Positions 1 to 6,829 are shown, counted from the stretch's first letter. The stretch is DNA of 8,721 nucleotides from CAZBQG01 sp964493945 (GCA_964493945.1 CAZBQG010000194.1:1-8721), one strand, 5' to 3'. Numbers and translations: made by a program. Notes: generated from the letters alone by a model not told the origin.

Positions 1-258
1 AACGGCCTGGACCAATTCTTCGGTGGCGCGGGGATTGGCAAACTGGTTCTGGTCGCGGGGGTGGTTTTCCTCTTACCCAATACGGTGACATTTTTAAGGA
101 AATATCCGCTCGCCCAGAACGTAGCGGAACTTAAGACCTGGCCCGGTTTCCTAACCTGGAGGTTGACCCCGGCCTGGGCGTTCTGTATCGGCATCATTGC
201 GATGGTTGGTTTGATATGGATACCCAAGACCAGCGAGTTTATTTATTTTCGATTTTGA
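1..258 (+). CDS. MBOAT-family membrane O-acyltransferase, C-terminal fragment (gene enters from outside the window)
   Basis: Frame 1 is open from the first base to a TGA at 256-258, giving 85 residues with no natural start, so the gene begins upstream. Two hydrophobic stretches are visible, one around residues 14-31 and one around residues 61-75. The first ends in a Leu-Pro-Asn-Thr motif, and the protein closes with the segment SEFIYFRF. Both the Pro-Asn pair after a membrane helix and a Phe-Ile-Tyr-Phe-X-Phe terminus are usual for AlgI/PatA-type MBOAT proteins. Family knowledge: these proteins move acyl groups, often acetyl, across the inner membrane to exported polysaccharides, with the catalytic His in a helix that lies outside this window. 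The SGNH-type gene follows within six bases, which fits a two-part O-acylation unit. The call rests on the C-terminus only, so the acyl group and the acceptor are unknown. Confidence 0.75.
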   Translation, partial: NGLDQFFGGAGIGKLVLVAGVVFLLPNTVTFLRKYPLAQNVAELKTWPGFLTWRLTPAWAFCIGIIAMVGLIWIPKTSEFIYFRF

Positions 259-263
259 ACGGG

Positions 264-1307
264 ATGGCCCAGATGACCGCTCGGTTCAGCAAACAGACGA
301 TTCGCAATTTTACCTTTCTGGGGATTGTGCTGTTCCTGTCCGCGTTTCCGTTTGTTTTCCATAAACCGGTCTTCGGCCTGATATTCAATCATGTTTACGC
401 CGAACGCTACCCGGCTATCATCGTTCACCGTGGCTGCCAGACTTTGGTCGCGCGCAATTCGGATATTGCGGTTATCGGTGATTCCCATAGCCGCTCCTTT
501 GACTTTCGCCAGCTTCAGTCGCGCACCGGACTGGCCGTCGGAGGATGCACATTATCCGGCCTTAGCATGGAAACGGTCAGCGGCCTGCTGCGTCTGATCG
601 CGGATCACGGAGCCCTGCCCGAAAGGGTCATCCTGACCACCTCCCCCAGAATGCTGATAACCTACCGGGAAAGGGCGCAACAGATTGAAGCCCACAAACA
701 GGTTTTGGATGGTTTGATCGGCAGTTCGGCAAAACAGTTATTCGCCGCGCTTGAGGATTTGCGCATATATTACAAGCCGGGGAGCGCCGCCAAGGAGCAA
801 AATGCCCGGCTTGAAGCTTTAGACGAGAAAACGCTGTCAGGAATCCTTACTGATCCCGGCCGGGCCGAAACAAATTTGGAACGGTGGAGGAAAATTCTGA
901 ACGATGCCCAAATCGTCTCATCGACGGCGGATGATATTGGCCAAATTTGCAAGTTCGTGTTGGACAGGAACATCCGGTTTTGGGCCGTGCATATACCCGA
1001 AAGCCCAATGTTGGAATCCATGTATCCGGCCGGGCTTTTGCAGGCCTACCGCACGGCGTTAAAAGGTTTTCAAAAATGTGCGCAAGGCGTCATCCTGGGT
1101 GGGGCTCGCGGCTATGGGATCGGGAATCGCCATTTCATCCTGAAAGGCAACAGGTTTATCCCGGCACCCGGCGAAACCGTGTCCCAGGGTGGAGCTAAGA
1201 TCCAATGGGATGCGGATCATCTCAATGACCCCGGAGGAACATTATTTACAAAAAGACTTATCGATTCCCATGGAGCAGCCCTGATCAAATCCTCACCGAA
1301 CAGGTAG
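264..1307 (+). CDS. Membrane-anchored SGNH-type (GDSH/DxxH) acyltransferase or esterase partner of the MBOAT protein
   Basis: Numbered from the ATG at 264 (347 residues), a basic N-terminus leads into one hydrophobic segment at about 17-32, so the rest is probably periplasmic. Block I of the SGNH fold is AVIGDSHSRSF, with the GDSH at 72-75. A Gly-Gly-Cys turn at about 93-95 could be block II. Near the C-terminus, DADHLNDPGG supplies the Asp and His (about 316-319) expected of the catalytic block V. This GDSH plus DxxHL pattern is the one seen in SGNH domains attached to or paired with polysaccharide acyltransferases. Inferred role: take the acyl group from the MBOAT protein and place it on a glycan. 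Start choice: the frame is open back to an ATG at 216, which would overlap the MBOAT gene by 43 bases. The ATG at 264, five bases after that gene's stop, gives a cleaner signal anchor, but no strong ribosome binding site decides it. An ATG at 273 is also possible. Confidence 0.78.
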   Translation: MAQMTARFSKQTIRNFTFLGIVLFLSAFPFVFHKPVFGLIFNHVYAERYPAIIVHRGCQTLVARNSDIAVIGDSHSRSFDFRQLQSRTGLAVGGCTLSGLSMETVSGLLRLIADHGALPERVILTTSPRMLITYRERAQQIEAHKQVLDGLIGSSAKQLFAALEDLRIYYKPGSAAKEQNARLEALDEKTLSGILTDPGRAETNLERWRKILNDAQIVSSTADDIGQICKFVLDRNIRFWAVHIPESPMLESMYPAGLLQAYRTALKGFQKCAQGVILGGARGYGIGNRHFILKGNRFIPAPGETVSQGGAKIQWDADHLNDPGGTLFTKRLIDSHGAALIKSSPNR

Positions 1308-1320
1308 ACCCGATCAGCGG

Positions 1321-2067
1321 TCAATGCTCCAAAGAAATCTTCTCGATCACTACCAGCATGCGGAATCCCATCAGGGGTGCCAACACCTTTTCCAGATAGG
1401 TTTCAAGCCACAACAGGGGCCGGGCGGCAAAACCCGGTATGAGACCCCAGGGCCGGAACCCGCCGGACAAAGGATAGGCGAATAGTCCGAATTTCCGGCA
1501 AAGCATCAGTTTGAGGCTGGGATGGGATTGGATAAACCGCTCTTTTTGATGGATGAACAACAAGGTGGGAATGGCCTGATTGGCTTCAAACGGGTCCCGG
1601 TCCGGATCCAGCTCCCCCTCGGCCAGTGGGTCCGCATCCATCCTGACCGGTTCGGGGTGAAAATAGGTATAAACCAGACGGCTGACGGGCGAGATCATAG
1701 GTTCGGCCATGATCAGCCGGCCCCCTTCCCGAAGCACCCGCCCCGCATCCTCCAAAAAAAGCCCCGGCCTTTCCAAATGATGCAGCGCATCGATCATAAC
1801 GATATTGTCGAAACTTGCCCCGGCGAAGGGCAGCAAATGGGCATCGCCGACCAGATCGACCGAGGGCAGGGCCTGGATATCGAGACACAGGGTCTGGGGG
1901 TTTTCTTCTTTGTAATTTCCGATCCCGCCGCCGATTTCCAGACAGCTTCCTGGCCGCCGCCGCTCATCCATGCGGCGGTACATATCGCGGTAAACGGCTC
2001 TGAGCACGGGTTTTCTCTGCCAAATATGGTGATGCTCCAGCGACGGGCTGGGGGCGGGTCCGGGCAT
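1321..2067 (-). CDS. Class I SAM-dependent methyltransferase of a polysaccharide locus
   Basis: The protein has 248 residues from the ATG at 2067. Motif I, LEIGGGIG, lies at 43-50, the motif II acidic residue is in LDIQ at 62-65, and a post-motif IDALHHLERP is at 92-101, followed by RVLREGGRLIMAEP at 110-123. This is the methyltransf_11 type Rossmann layout. The C-terminal third contains AYPLSGGFRPW at about 197-207, a block I associate with methyltransferases of O-antigen clusters. It has no membrane helix long enough to be sure of and is probably cytoplasmic. The frame is open upstream to 2322, but that extension lies inside the preceding gene and shows no domain. The chosen ATG is only two bases after that gene's stop, with GAAGG about 12 bases upstream. 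Inferred role: methylation of a sugar or of a lipid-linked intermediate; the substrate cannot be read from sequence. It is last in the three-gene operon and convergent with the SGNH gene, 13 bases away. Confidence 0.85.
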   Translation of the reverse strand: MPGPAPSPSLEHHHIWQRKPVLRAVYRDMYRRMDERRRPGSCLEIGGGIGNYKEENPQTLCLDIQALPSVDLVGDAHLLPFAGASFDNIVMIDALHHLERPGLFLEDAGRVLREGGRLIMAEPMISPVSRLVYTYFHPEPVRMDADPLAEGELDPDRDPFEANQAIPTLLFIHQKERFIQSHPSLKLMLCRKFGLFAYPLSGGFRPWGLIPGFAARPLLWLETYLEKVLAPLMGFRMLVVIEKISLEH

Positions 2068-2069
2068 GT

Positions 2070-3515
2070 TTAGAGGGCCTTCATTTTGAAATAGGCCTTG
2101 ATGACCATCTGCACCAGCAGCGATCCGTGGCGGAAGCGGGAAATCTGGGTCTCGCCATATTGGCGGCTGCGGTAGCGGATCGGCACTTCGACCATTTTTA
2201 ATCCCAGTTTCATGGCGCCGAACAACAGGTCGAAATCGCCGAAGGGATCGAAATCGCCGAAATAGGACCTGTTGGCCACGATCTTGTCGTAATGGGCGCG
2301 CCTGAGAACCTTGGTGCCGCACAAGGTGTCGGTAATGCGCTGGTTGAGCAGATAAGAGAAGATCATCGAAAAGCCCCGGTTGGCGATCAGGTTCAAAAAC
2401 CGCATGGCATGGTCTTCCATGGGATAGACCAGCCGGGATCCATTTATATATTCGCCCTTGCCCTGGCGGATCGCCTCATAAAATTTAGGGATGTCCTCGG
2501 GCGGAACGGTCAGGTCCGCATCCAGGATAATCAGGACCTCGCCGCCGGTCGCGTCATATCCGGCGCGCATGGCGTCACCCTTGCCGATGCCGGTTTGCTG
2601 AAGTACCTGGATCTTCTTGCCGGGATAGGCCTTCTGGACGCGAAGGCATTCCTCATAAGTTCCGTCCTGGCTGTGCCCCTCGACGAAAACGATTTCCAGA
2701 TCTTCGCAAAATTGCGGCAATCTGTTGACCGCATCCTCTATGTTCCCCCTTTCGTTCCGGCAGGGAATGATGACGCTAGCCGACAGAGTCTCGAAATTCC
2801 CTTGGGCGACGGACCGGGCAATAGCGTAATTACGTAAACATAAACGCCGCAGCCCGGGCAAAGTGGCAATGAAACGGTTGACCAGCGGGCCCAGCCCCAA
2901 AAGCCGTTTGGGCAGCAATTGGCGCCACTCCCAGCCCACCACCTCAAAATCCGCCAAGGCCAGGAGATTACCTATGTCGGGCGTGGCCAGACTGTTTTGA
3001 GGGGGCTGGGGCATTTTCCCGCCAAATAAGGTGACCAGACTGAGCAGGGGATCCCAGTGATATCCGTAATAGGAAATAATGACGCGGGTATCCCGGCCGC
3101 ACAGTCCCCGCACCGCCGACAAGGCGGCCTGACAATCCTCGAACAGGCCAATCGTGTCGGAAATGACCACATAATCAAACGGCCCCTCCAATTTTTCCAG
3201 GACGCCGGGGTCCGTGATGTCGCCCGTTTCAAAGTGGTAATCGGAAAAATTCTTTTTTGCCTGTTCGATCATGGCCGGGGACAAATCGACGCCGACGGCC
3301 CTGGCCGGTTTCAACGCGGCCAGCAGCCGTCCCGTTCCGCAGCCGATTTCAAGCACGGAGGAATTTTCGGGCACCAGGAAGCGCATATATTTTGCATCTT
3401 CCTGGTAAAAATACGCACTCCGTTCGATCCATTTGTCGCGGCTGGCGGCAAGCTTGTCGAAAAAATTTCTGATGGCTTCCGTCTGTCCGGAGACCGATTT
3501 AATTTGTTCAGTCAT
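2070..3515 (-). CDS. Fusion protein: SAM-dependent methyltransferase plus family 2 glycosyltransferase (DPM1/CsbB-like)
   Basis: The protein has 481 residues from the ATG at 3515. The N-terminal half (about 15-150) is a class I methyltransferase with motif I VLEIGCGTG at 54-62 and motif II VGVDLSPAMI at 75-84. After a linker of about 90 residues comes a GT-A family 2 domain (about 244-481). It starts at SASVIIPCRNE, carries the nucleotide/metal motif DAD at 332-334 within LDADLTVPPEDI, and has IGKGDAMRAG at about 310-319 and CGTKVLRR at about 399-406. These are features of polyprenyl-phosphate sugar synthases such as Dpm1. No C-terminal membrane helices follow, so it is the soluble Dpm1 type, probably acting at the cytoplasmic face of the membrane. 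Start: a TTG at 3524 directly abuts the previous stop. The ATG at 3515 has GAGG only three bases upstream, so either could be used. Inferred role: make a polyprenyl-phosphate sugar for the GT-C gene just upstream, and methylate the sugar or a related acceptor. Confidence 0.88.
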   Translation of the reverse strand: MTEQIKSVSGQTEAIRNFFDKLAASRDKWIERSAYFYQEDAKYMRFLVPENSSVLEIGCGTGRLLAALKPARAVGVDLSPAMIEQAKKNFSDYHFETGDITDPGVLEKLEGPFDYVVISDTIGLFEDCQAALSAVRGLCGRDTRVIISYYGYHWDPLLSLVTLFGGKMPQPPQNSLATPDIGNLLALADFEVVGWEWRQLLPKRLLGLGPLVNRFIATLPGLRRLCLRNYAIARSVAQGNFETLSASVIIPCRNERGNIEDAVNRLPQFCEDLEIVFVEGHSQDGTYEECLRVQKAYPGKKIQVLQQTGIGKGDAMRAGYDATGGEVLIILDADLTVPPEDIPKFYEAIRQGKGEYINGSRLVYPMEDHAMRFLNLIANRGFSMIFSYLLNQRITDTLCGTKVLRRAHYDKIVANRSYFGDFDPFGDFDLLFGAMKLGLKMVEVPIRYRSRQYGETQISRFRHGSLLVQMVIKAYFKMKAL

Positions 3516-3524
3516 TTGCCTCAA

Positions 3525-5612
3525 TTAATCCAATACCGATCCCGGCAATTCATAGCGAAAGGATATCTTGTGCCGTCCCTTGGAAACCATAACGCCCCAA
3601 AAAGCATGGTTCGCGGGAAACAGTTCCGCCGGTCGTCCATCAATCGTCACCGACCAGAAAGGCGACCATGAATTAAACCCTACCAGAATACAGTCTCCAT
3701 CTCCCTCGGCAATCAATTCGATCCGGTCTGGCCGGTAACTGACCGGCCGGATGAAAAGTGGCCCATAGCTGCGCCCAGGATCAAGTCCCGGCGGCAAATC
3801 GCCTACCGCCGCGAAAAGGGTGTTTGCCAATGCCGCCATATCCGCTCCACCCATGGCCGCCAGGGTCCCCTGGGCATCTTTGAATATCCTTACCTTGGAG
3901 GGTGATATGAAACGGGGAAGCATGTGTTTGTTTCGGTAAATATAGAGATTTTTCCGGCCTTTGAAATTTGCCGCCAGATTGATCTTTATTTTTTCCAGGC
4001 GTGAATTGGCCGACCAGGGTTTTTCGCCCCCCCGCACAAGTTCCAATCCTTCATCCGTCAGCCGGTCCCGGGAAATGATCCAGCCCACATTCGCCATGGA
4101 CAGCAAATTCAGCCGGTAGAGGTCGCCAAATCGTCTGTCAGGAGCGTGAGAATTGGTCGTCAGATTCAGTCTGGTTATTCTGTAGAAAGGCCAATCCTGG
4201 GCCATGACGGCGGTGGAGGAATTGGCCTCTGACTTTCCCCATGGCTCGATCACCGTCGACCAGAACTCATAATAACGCCGCGGGTAAAGCGCCTGATAGC
4301 CGCTGGCGGTCTCGATCCCGTATGGATGAAGATAGGTAGGCTGAACCTGAAACAACTCGGCCCGCTCCGGCCAGGGGGTCCTGGGGATTTCCGCCGCCAG
4401 GCGCTTCAGCTCCGGGCTTTCCAGGTTATGCACATAATTGCCGTTGGATAGCCAGTCGCGGATCTGGCGGTCCGCTTTTTCCGCCGCGAAATAAATCAGG
4501 CTGATCCCAACCAGGGCCTGGGCACCCCTGGACAGGGCACGCTGGCGGCCGTGTTTTTGGATGCCGGCAACCAACATGGCAGCGAAATAAGCGCTGGACA
4601 TCCACAAGACGATCTTGAAGAAAAACGAGACCCGGAAAACATTGAATCCCTGCAGAAAGGGAAGCCCGTCCGCGAAAAAGACCTGAAGGGTCATGGCGGC
4701 CGGCTCCACCAACAGGCCGATCAGCAAAAAGACGGCTACCCGGCCCATCTTTGGTGGCCGGGGTTTGGTCACCACCAGGCTTAGAATAAAAAGCAGGGCG
4801 CATAACTTGTCGATATTGGTGGCGATCAGCCCCCAGGCCGAAAATATATCCGCCACCGTCGGCAGGGGGCGCAAAAGCTTTATGTGCGAGACCGGCGCGA
4901 TCTGGGCCAGGGCAATAAGATCATCCGCCCGGGGCGCCACCAGGACAAGGGCCATCAGCGCGATGATCGCCCATTCCCAGGGGCGTTTGCGCGTATCGAT
5001 GATCAGAAACCAGCCGATGACCAGCAGGCTCGAAAACGGGAAAAGCCAGGAGATGTAGCTGGTGCCCGATATCCAAAACAGGACCGCAAGGCATAGCACC
5101 CAGGCACCAATATTTCGAGGGTAATCCAGCAGCTTGGTGAGCGAGAACAGGAACAAAGGTTGCAGGGCAAGTGTGGAAAGGTACATCTGCCCCGTCAGGT
5201 TCAGGCCGATTATCATTCCAGGCAGCAAGCTGGCCGCTTTTCCCAGGCCCAGCGAATGCCGGCACAGGAAATAGCTGCCCAGCACAGCGCCGGCAAACTG
5301 GACCGCGACATTTATTTGAAGGGCCAGCCAGCCTGGAAAAATTGAAAAAAGAATAACGTTGGCAAAACCCGTAAACCCCATTGAGGGCACATCGGTGCCG
5401 GCGGTCGAATAGGGAGCCCAGGCCGGAAGGTCCAACCCATGATCAGCCAGGGCCATAAGATGGGAGACCAGGATCTCAAGATTATCCGCCGTAAAGACGT
5501 AAGAGAATTTTCCGGCGATAACAAAAGGCAGAATAAACCAAGCCAGCACGTATATAAGAATCCGCTCGGGCGAAAACCATTTTGAAATTATTCCGGATTC
5601 CCGTTCCGCCAT
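3525..5612 (-). CDS. YfhO-like GT-C membrane glycosyltransferase (large polytopic membrane protein)
   Basis: The protein has 695 residues. After a short cytoplasmic N-terminus, the first membrane helix is at about 17-33, followed by an extracytoplasmic loop with an acidic pair region around Asp43 (FTADNLEIL). Next comes LPAWAPYSTAGTDVPSMG at about 62-79, which matches the Pro-x-Trp-x-Pro-Tyr...Gly pattern of YfhO-type proteins. Roughly ten further hydrophobic segments run to about 375. The C-terminal third is soluble, ending in a beta-rich domain (about 630-690) with VTIDGRPAELFPAN and GRHKISFRYE. Such a DG(R/K)P plus G(R/E)HK...FRY ending is typical of YfhO proteins. Family knowledge: in Bacillus and Listeria, YfhO-like enzymes take a sugar from polyprenyl phosphate made by a CsbB-like GT2 and put it on a surface polymer. 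The GT2 fusion follows directly here, which supports that role. It is the first gene of the operon and has a structured leader candidate. The acceptor is unknown, and alternative GT-C families cannot be excluded. Confidence 0.72.
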   Translation of the reverse strand: MAERESGIISKWFSPERILIYVLAWFILPFVIAGKFSYVFTADNLEILVSHLMALADHGLDLPAWAPYSTAGTDVPSMGFTGFANVILFSIFPGWLALQINVAVQFAGAVLGSYFLCRHSLGLGKAASLLPGMIIGLNLTGQMYLSTLALQPLFLFSLTKLLDYPRNIGAWVLCLAVLFWISGTSYISWLFPFSSLLVIGWFLIIDTRKRPWEWAIIALMALVLVAPRADDLIALAQIAPVSHIKLLRPLPTVADIFSAWGLIATNIDKLCALLFILSLVVTKPRPPKMGRVAVFLLIGLLVEPAAMTLQVFFADGLPFLQGFNVFRVSFFFKIVLWMSSAYFAAMLVAGIQKHGRQRALSRGAQALVGISLIYFAAEKADRQIRDWLSNGNYVHNLESPELKRLAAEIPRTPWPERAELFQVQPTYLHPYGIETASGYQALYPRRYYEFWSTVIEPWGKSEANSSTAVMAQDWPFYRITRLNLTTNSHAPDRRFGDLYRLNLLSMANVGWIISRDRLTDEGLELVRGGEKPWSANSRLEKIKINLAANFKGRKNLYIYRNKHMLPRFISPSKVRIFKDAQGTLAAMGGADMAALANTLFAAVGDLPPGLDPGRSYGPLFIRPVSYRPDRIELIAEGDGDCILVGFNSWSPFWSVTIDGRPAELFPANHAFWGVMVSKGRHKISFRYELPGSVLD

Positions 5613-5623
5613 ATTTTTTTATA

Positions 5624-5629
5624 TCACCC
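5624..5629 (-). promoter_or_regulatory. Likely ribosome binding site of the YfhO-like gene
   Basis: On the - strand GGGTGA lies 11 bases before the ATG at 5612, separated from it by an A/T-only stretch. It matches the part of the anti-Shine-Dalgarno region that pairs with GGTGA. The spacing is somewhat long. The same GGGTG can also pair with CACCT at 5641-5645 in the 3' arm of the neighbouring RNA fold, so its exposure could depend on that fold (inference). Confidence 0.45.
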
Positions 5630-5636
5630 GGTTGCT

Positions 5637-5697
5637 CTTTAGGTGTCGGCCAAGTGTCATTCACCTCGGTCCGTGCCCAAGGGAACCGCACCTAAAG
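5637..5697 (-). ncRNA. Candidate structured leader RNA (three-way junction) of the YfhO-like gene
   Basis: Read on the - strand, a perfect 9-base-pair outer stem joins CTTTAGGTG (5697-5689) with CACCTAAAG (5645-5637). Directly against it sits a 6-base-pair hairpin, CGGTTC (5688-5683) with GGACCG (5672-5667), with a 10-base loop. Directly against that is a 5-base-pair hairpin, AGGTG (5666-5662) with CACTT (5656-5652), with a 5-base loop. A six-base linker GGCCGA (5651-5646) closes the junction. Each inner hairpin has one G-U pair on this strand that would be an A-C clash on the + strand, which favours a - strand RNA. The element ends 24 bases before the ATG at 5612. I could not match it to a riboswitch family I know. 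A protein operator made from the 9-base inverted repeat, or a chance fold, are the alternatives. Confidence 0.45.
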
Positions 5698-5721
5698 TAA
5701 CGATTCGGCGCCAGTGACGCA

Positions 5722-5738
5722 ACGCCGTTTCCAGGCGT
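5722..5738. repeat. Small inverted repeat in the divergent spacer
   Basis: ACGCC (5722-5726) and GGCGT (5734-5738) form a 5-base-pair stem around a 7-base loop. It lies just upstream of the three-way-junction candidate if the leader of the YfhO-like gene is long enough to include it. It could equally be chance in GC-rich DNA. Confidence 0.25.
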
Positions 5739-5760
5739 GAGCCGCACCATCCGCCCGCCC

Positions 5761-5775
5761 GAAAAATTATTTTTC
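5761..5775. promoter_or_regulatory. AT-rich 15-base palindrome in the divergent promoter region
   Basis: GAAAAATTATTTTTC is a perfect palindrome around a central T, with 7-base arms, set in otherwise GC-rich spacer DNA between two divergent operons. Such a site could be a regulator operator or part of a promoter for either side. It lies 62 bases before the KAS III-like start and about 150 bases before the YfhO-like start. No convincing -35/-10 pair was found on either strand, so only the palindrome itself is claimed. Confidence 0.35.
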
Positions 5776-5836
5776 ATTGGGATCGGTCGAATTGTTTATC
5801 AAAACGGCAGCCGGCCATGTATAGCTAAATCCAGCA

Positions 5837-6829
5837 ATGACCAACCGCGCAAAAATACTGTCTCTTGGAATTTCCCTGCCCGGGGAATCCGTCCCACTCC
5901 GGGAACAGGCCATCGACAGTGCCCTGGTTGAGCAACTTAAGGCTTCGGGCCAGGAATTTACCTTTGTGTCCGAGGGCAATTCCACGGAGCTCGCCTTGCA
6001 GGCGGCCAGGGATGGCATCCAAAAATCTGGGCTGGAGCCAGATAAAATCCATACCATCATTTCCGCGCCCACCCTGTTGACGTCATATGGATTTGAAATA
6101 CCGGCCATCGCGCTCGCAGCCCAATTGGGTTTGAACCGGGCCCAATGCGTTAATATATCTCAGGGCTGTACCGGTTTTCTCGTCGCCCTCAAAATGGCGG
6201 AGATGATCCTCCGCACAGAAGGTGGTCAAAACAATATTCTCATTGTCAGCGCCTGTAAGGCCTCTACCCTGATGGATCAGTTTACCCACGGTTCATTTTT
6301 TTGGGGAGATGGGGCGGTGGCTGCGGTCATCACGGCGCCCGGAGACAGGGGTTTGCATTATTGTGCCTACGCCGAGGCCAATGCCGGGGCCGATTGGGGC
6401 GCCATGCGCCTGGACCATGGCGACGGCGTTCCCTTCGCCGAGTGCGCGCCCGCCCGGGATCTTAAGATCATCGTGGATTTCCCCGACATCAGGGCCCAGG
6501 CCGATTATATTTCCGGCGAAAAGGACCGGTGTGGCTCGGTCATCCGCGCGCTCCTGGAGGCAAACGAGTTAGGTGAGGAGGATATTGCGGCCCTCTTCCT
6601 GCCCTCCATCGGCAAAAACCGCGTTCCCATTCTTCTGGAAGATTTTCCGGGTCTCAGGGAAAAATTAGGCACGGATTTCCGATACGCCCATATGGGAGGC
6701 GTGGACGTCATGTATTTTGTCCATAAGCATCTGGCTGCCGGACCGCCCGCCCAAGATGAATATTATATCGCGCTCACGCCGGCCTTCACCGCCCAATGGG
6801 GCGGCGTCCTTTTGAATTACCAAGCCTGA
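5837..6829 (+). CDS. KAS III (FabH)-like protein lacking the canonical His and Asn
   Basis: The protein has 330 residues, a usual length for ketoacyl-ACP synthase III. The thiolase fold is shown by NISQGCTGFLVAL with Cys111 at the nucleophile position, and by FFWGDGAVAAVI at about 154-165, matching the GDGA glycine-rich block of FabH. In FabH the second half carries a His in the Pro-His-Gln-Ala-Asn block and an Asn in an Asn-Thr-Ser block. Here the equivalents read LPSIGKNR (about 255-262) and YAHMGGVDVM (about 283-292), so both catalytic residues appear replaced, and a His is found where the Asn is expected. Family knowledge: some KAS III-like proteins with altered residues act as acyltransferases that form esters or amides rather than as condensing enzymes. 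Inferred role: make or transfer a short acyl or ketoacyl group used on the surface glycan. It starts the + strand pair and is coupled to the ligase gene. The ATG has no clear ribosome binding site. Confidence 0.82.
   Translation: MTNRAKILSLGISLPGESVPLREQAIDSALVEQLKASGQEFTFVSEGNSTELALQAARDGIQKSGLEPDKIHTIISAPTLLTSYGFEIPAIALAAQLGLNRAQCVNISQGCTGFLVALKMAEMILRTEGGQNNILIVSACKASTLMDQFTHGSFFWGDGAVAAVITAPGDRGLHYCAYAEANAGADWGAMRLDHGDGVPFAECAPARDLKIIVDFPDIRAQADYISGEKDRCGSVIRALLEANELGEEDIAALFLPSIGKNRVPILLEDFPGLREKLGTDFRYAHMGGVDVMYFVHKHLAAGPPAQDEYYIALTPAFTAQWGGVLLNYQA

Noticed and set aside
1290..1340. Bidirectional terminator between the convergent SGNH and methyltransferase genes
   Set aside because: The gap is 13 bases and I see no stem with a T run on either strand.
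1522..2073. 183-codon open frame on the + strand
   Set aside because: Antisense shadow of the methyltransferase gene, whose motifs are clear; no features of its own.
2068..2322. Longer form of the stand-alone methyltransferase starting at 2322
   Set aside because: The extra 85 codons overlap the glycosyltransferase gene in another frame and show no domain; the ATG at 2067 follows the previous stop by two bases.
2292..2837. 181-codon open frame on the + strand
   Set aside because: Antisense shadow of the GT2 domain, which carries DAD and other conserved motifs on the - strand.
3057..3671. 204-codon open frame on the + strand
   Set aside because: It lies antisense across the start of the fusion gene and the end of the YfhO-like gene, and its translation shows no family features.
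5637..5697. MITE or insertion-element ends formed by the 9-base inverted repeat
   Set aside because: No target-site duplication flanks it, the interior folds into two abutting hairpins, and no second copy was noticed in the window.
5792..5825. Possible sigma-70 promoter for the KAS III-like gene (TTGTTT with TATAGC)
   Set aside because: The spacer would be 22 bases, too long, and the -10 would sit only about 11 bases before the ATG.
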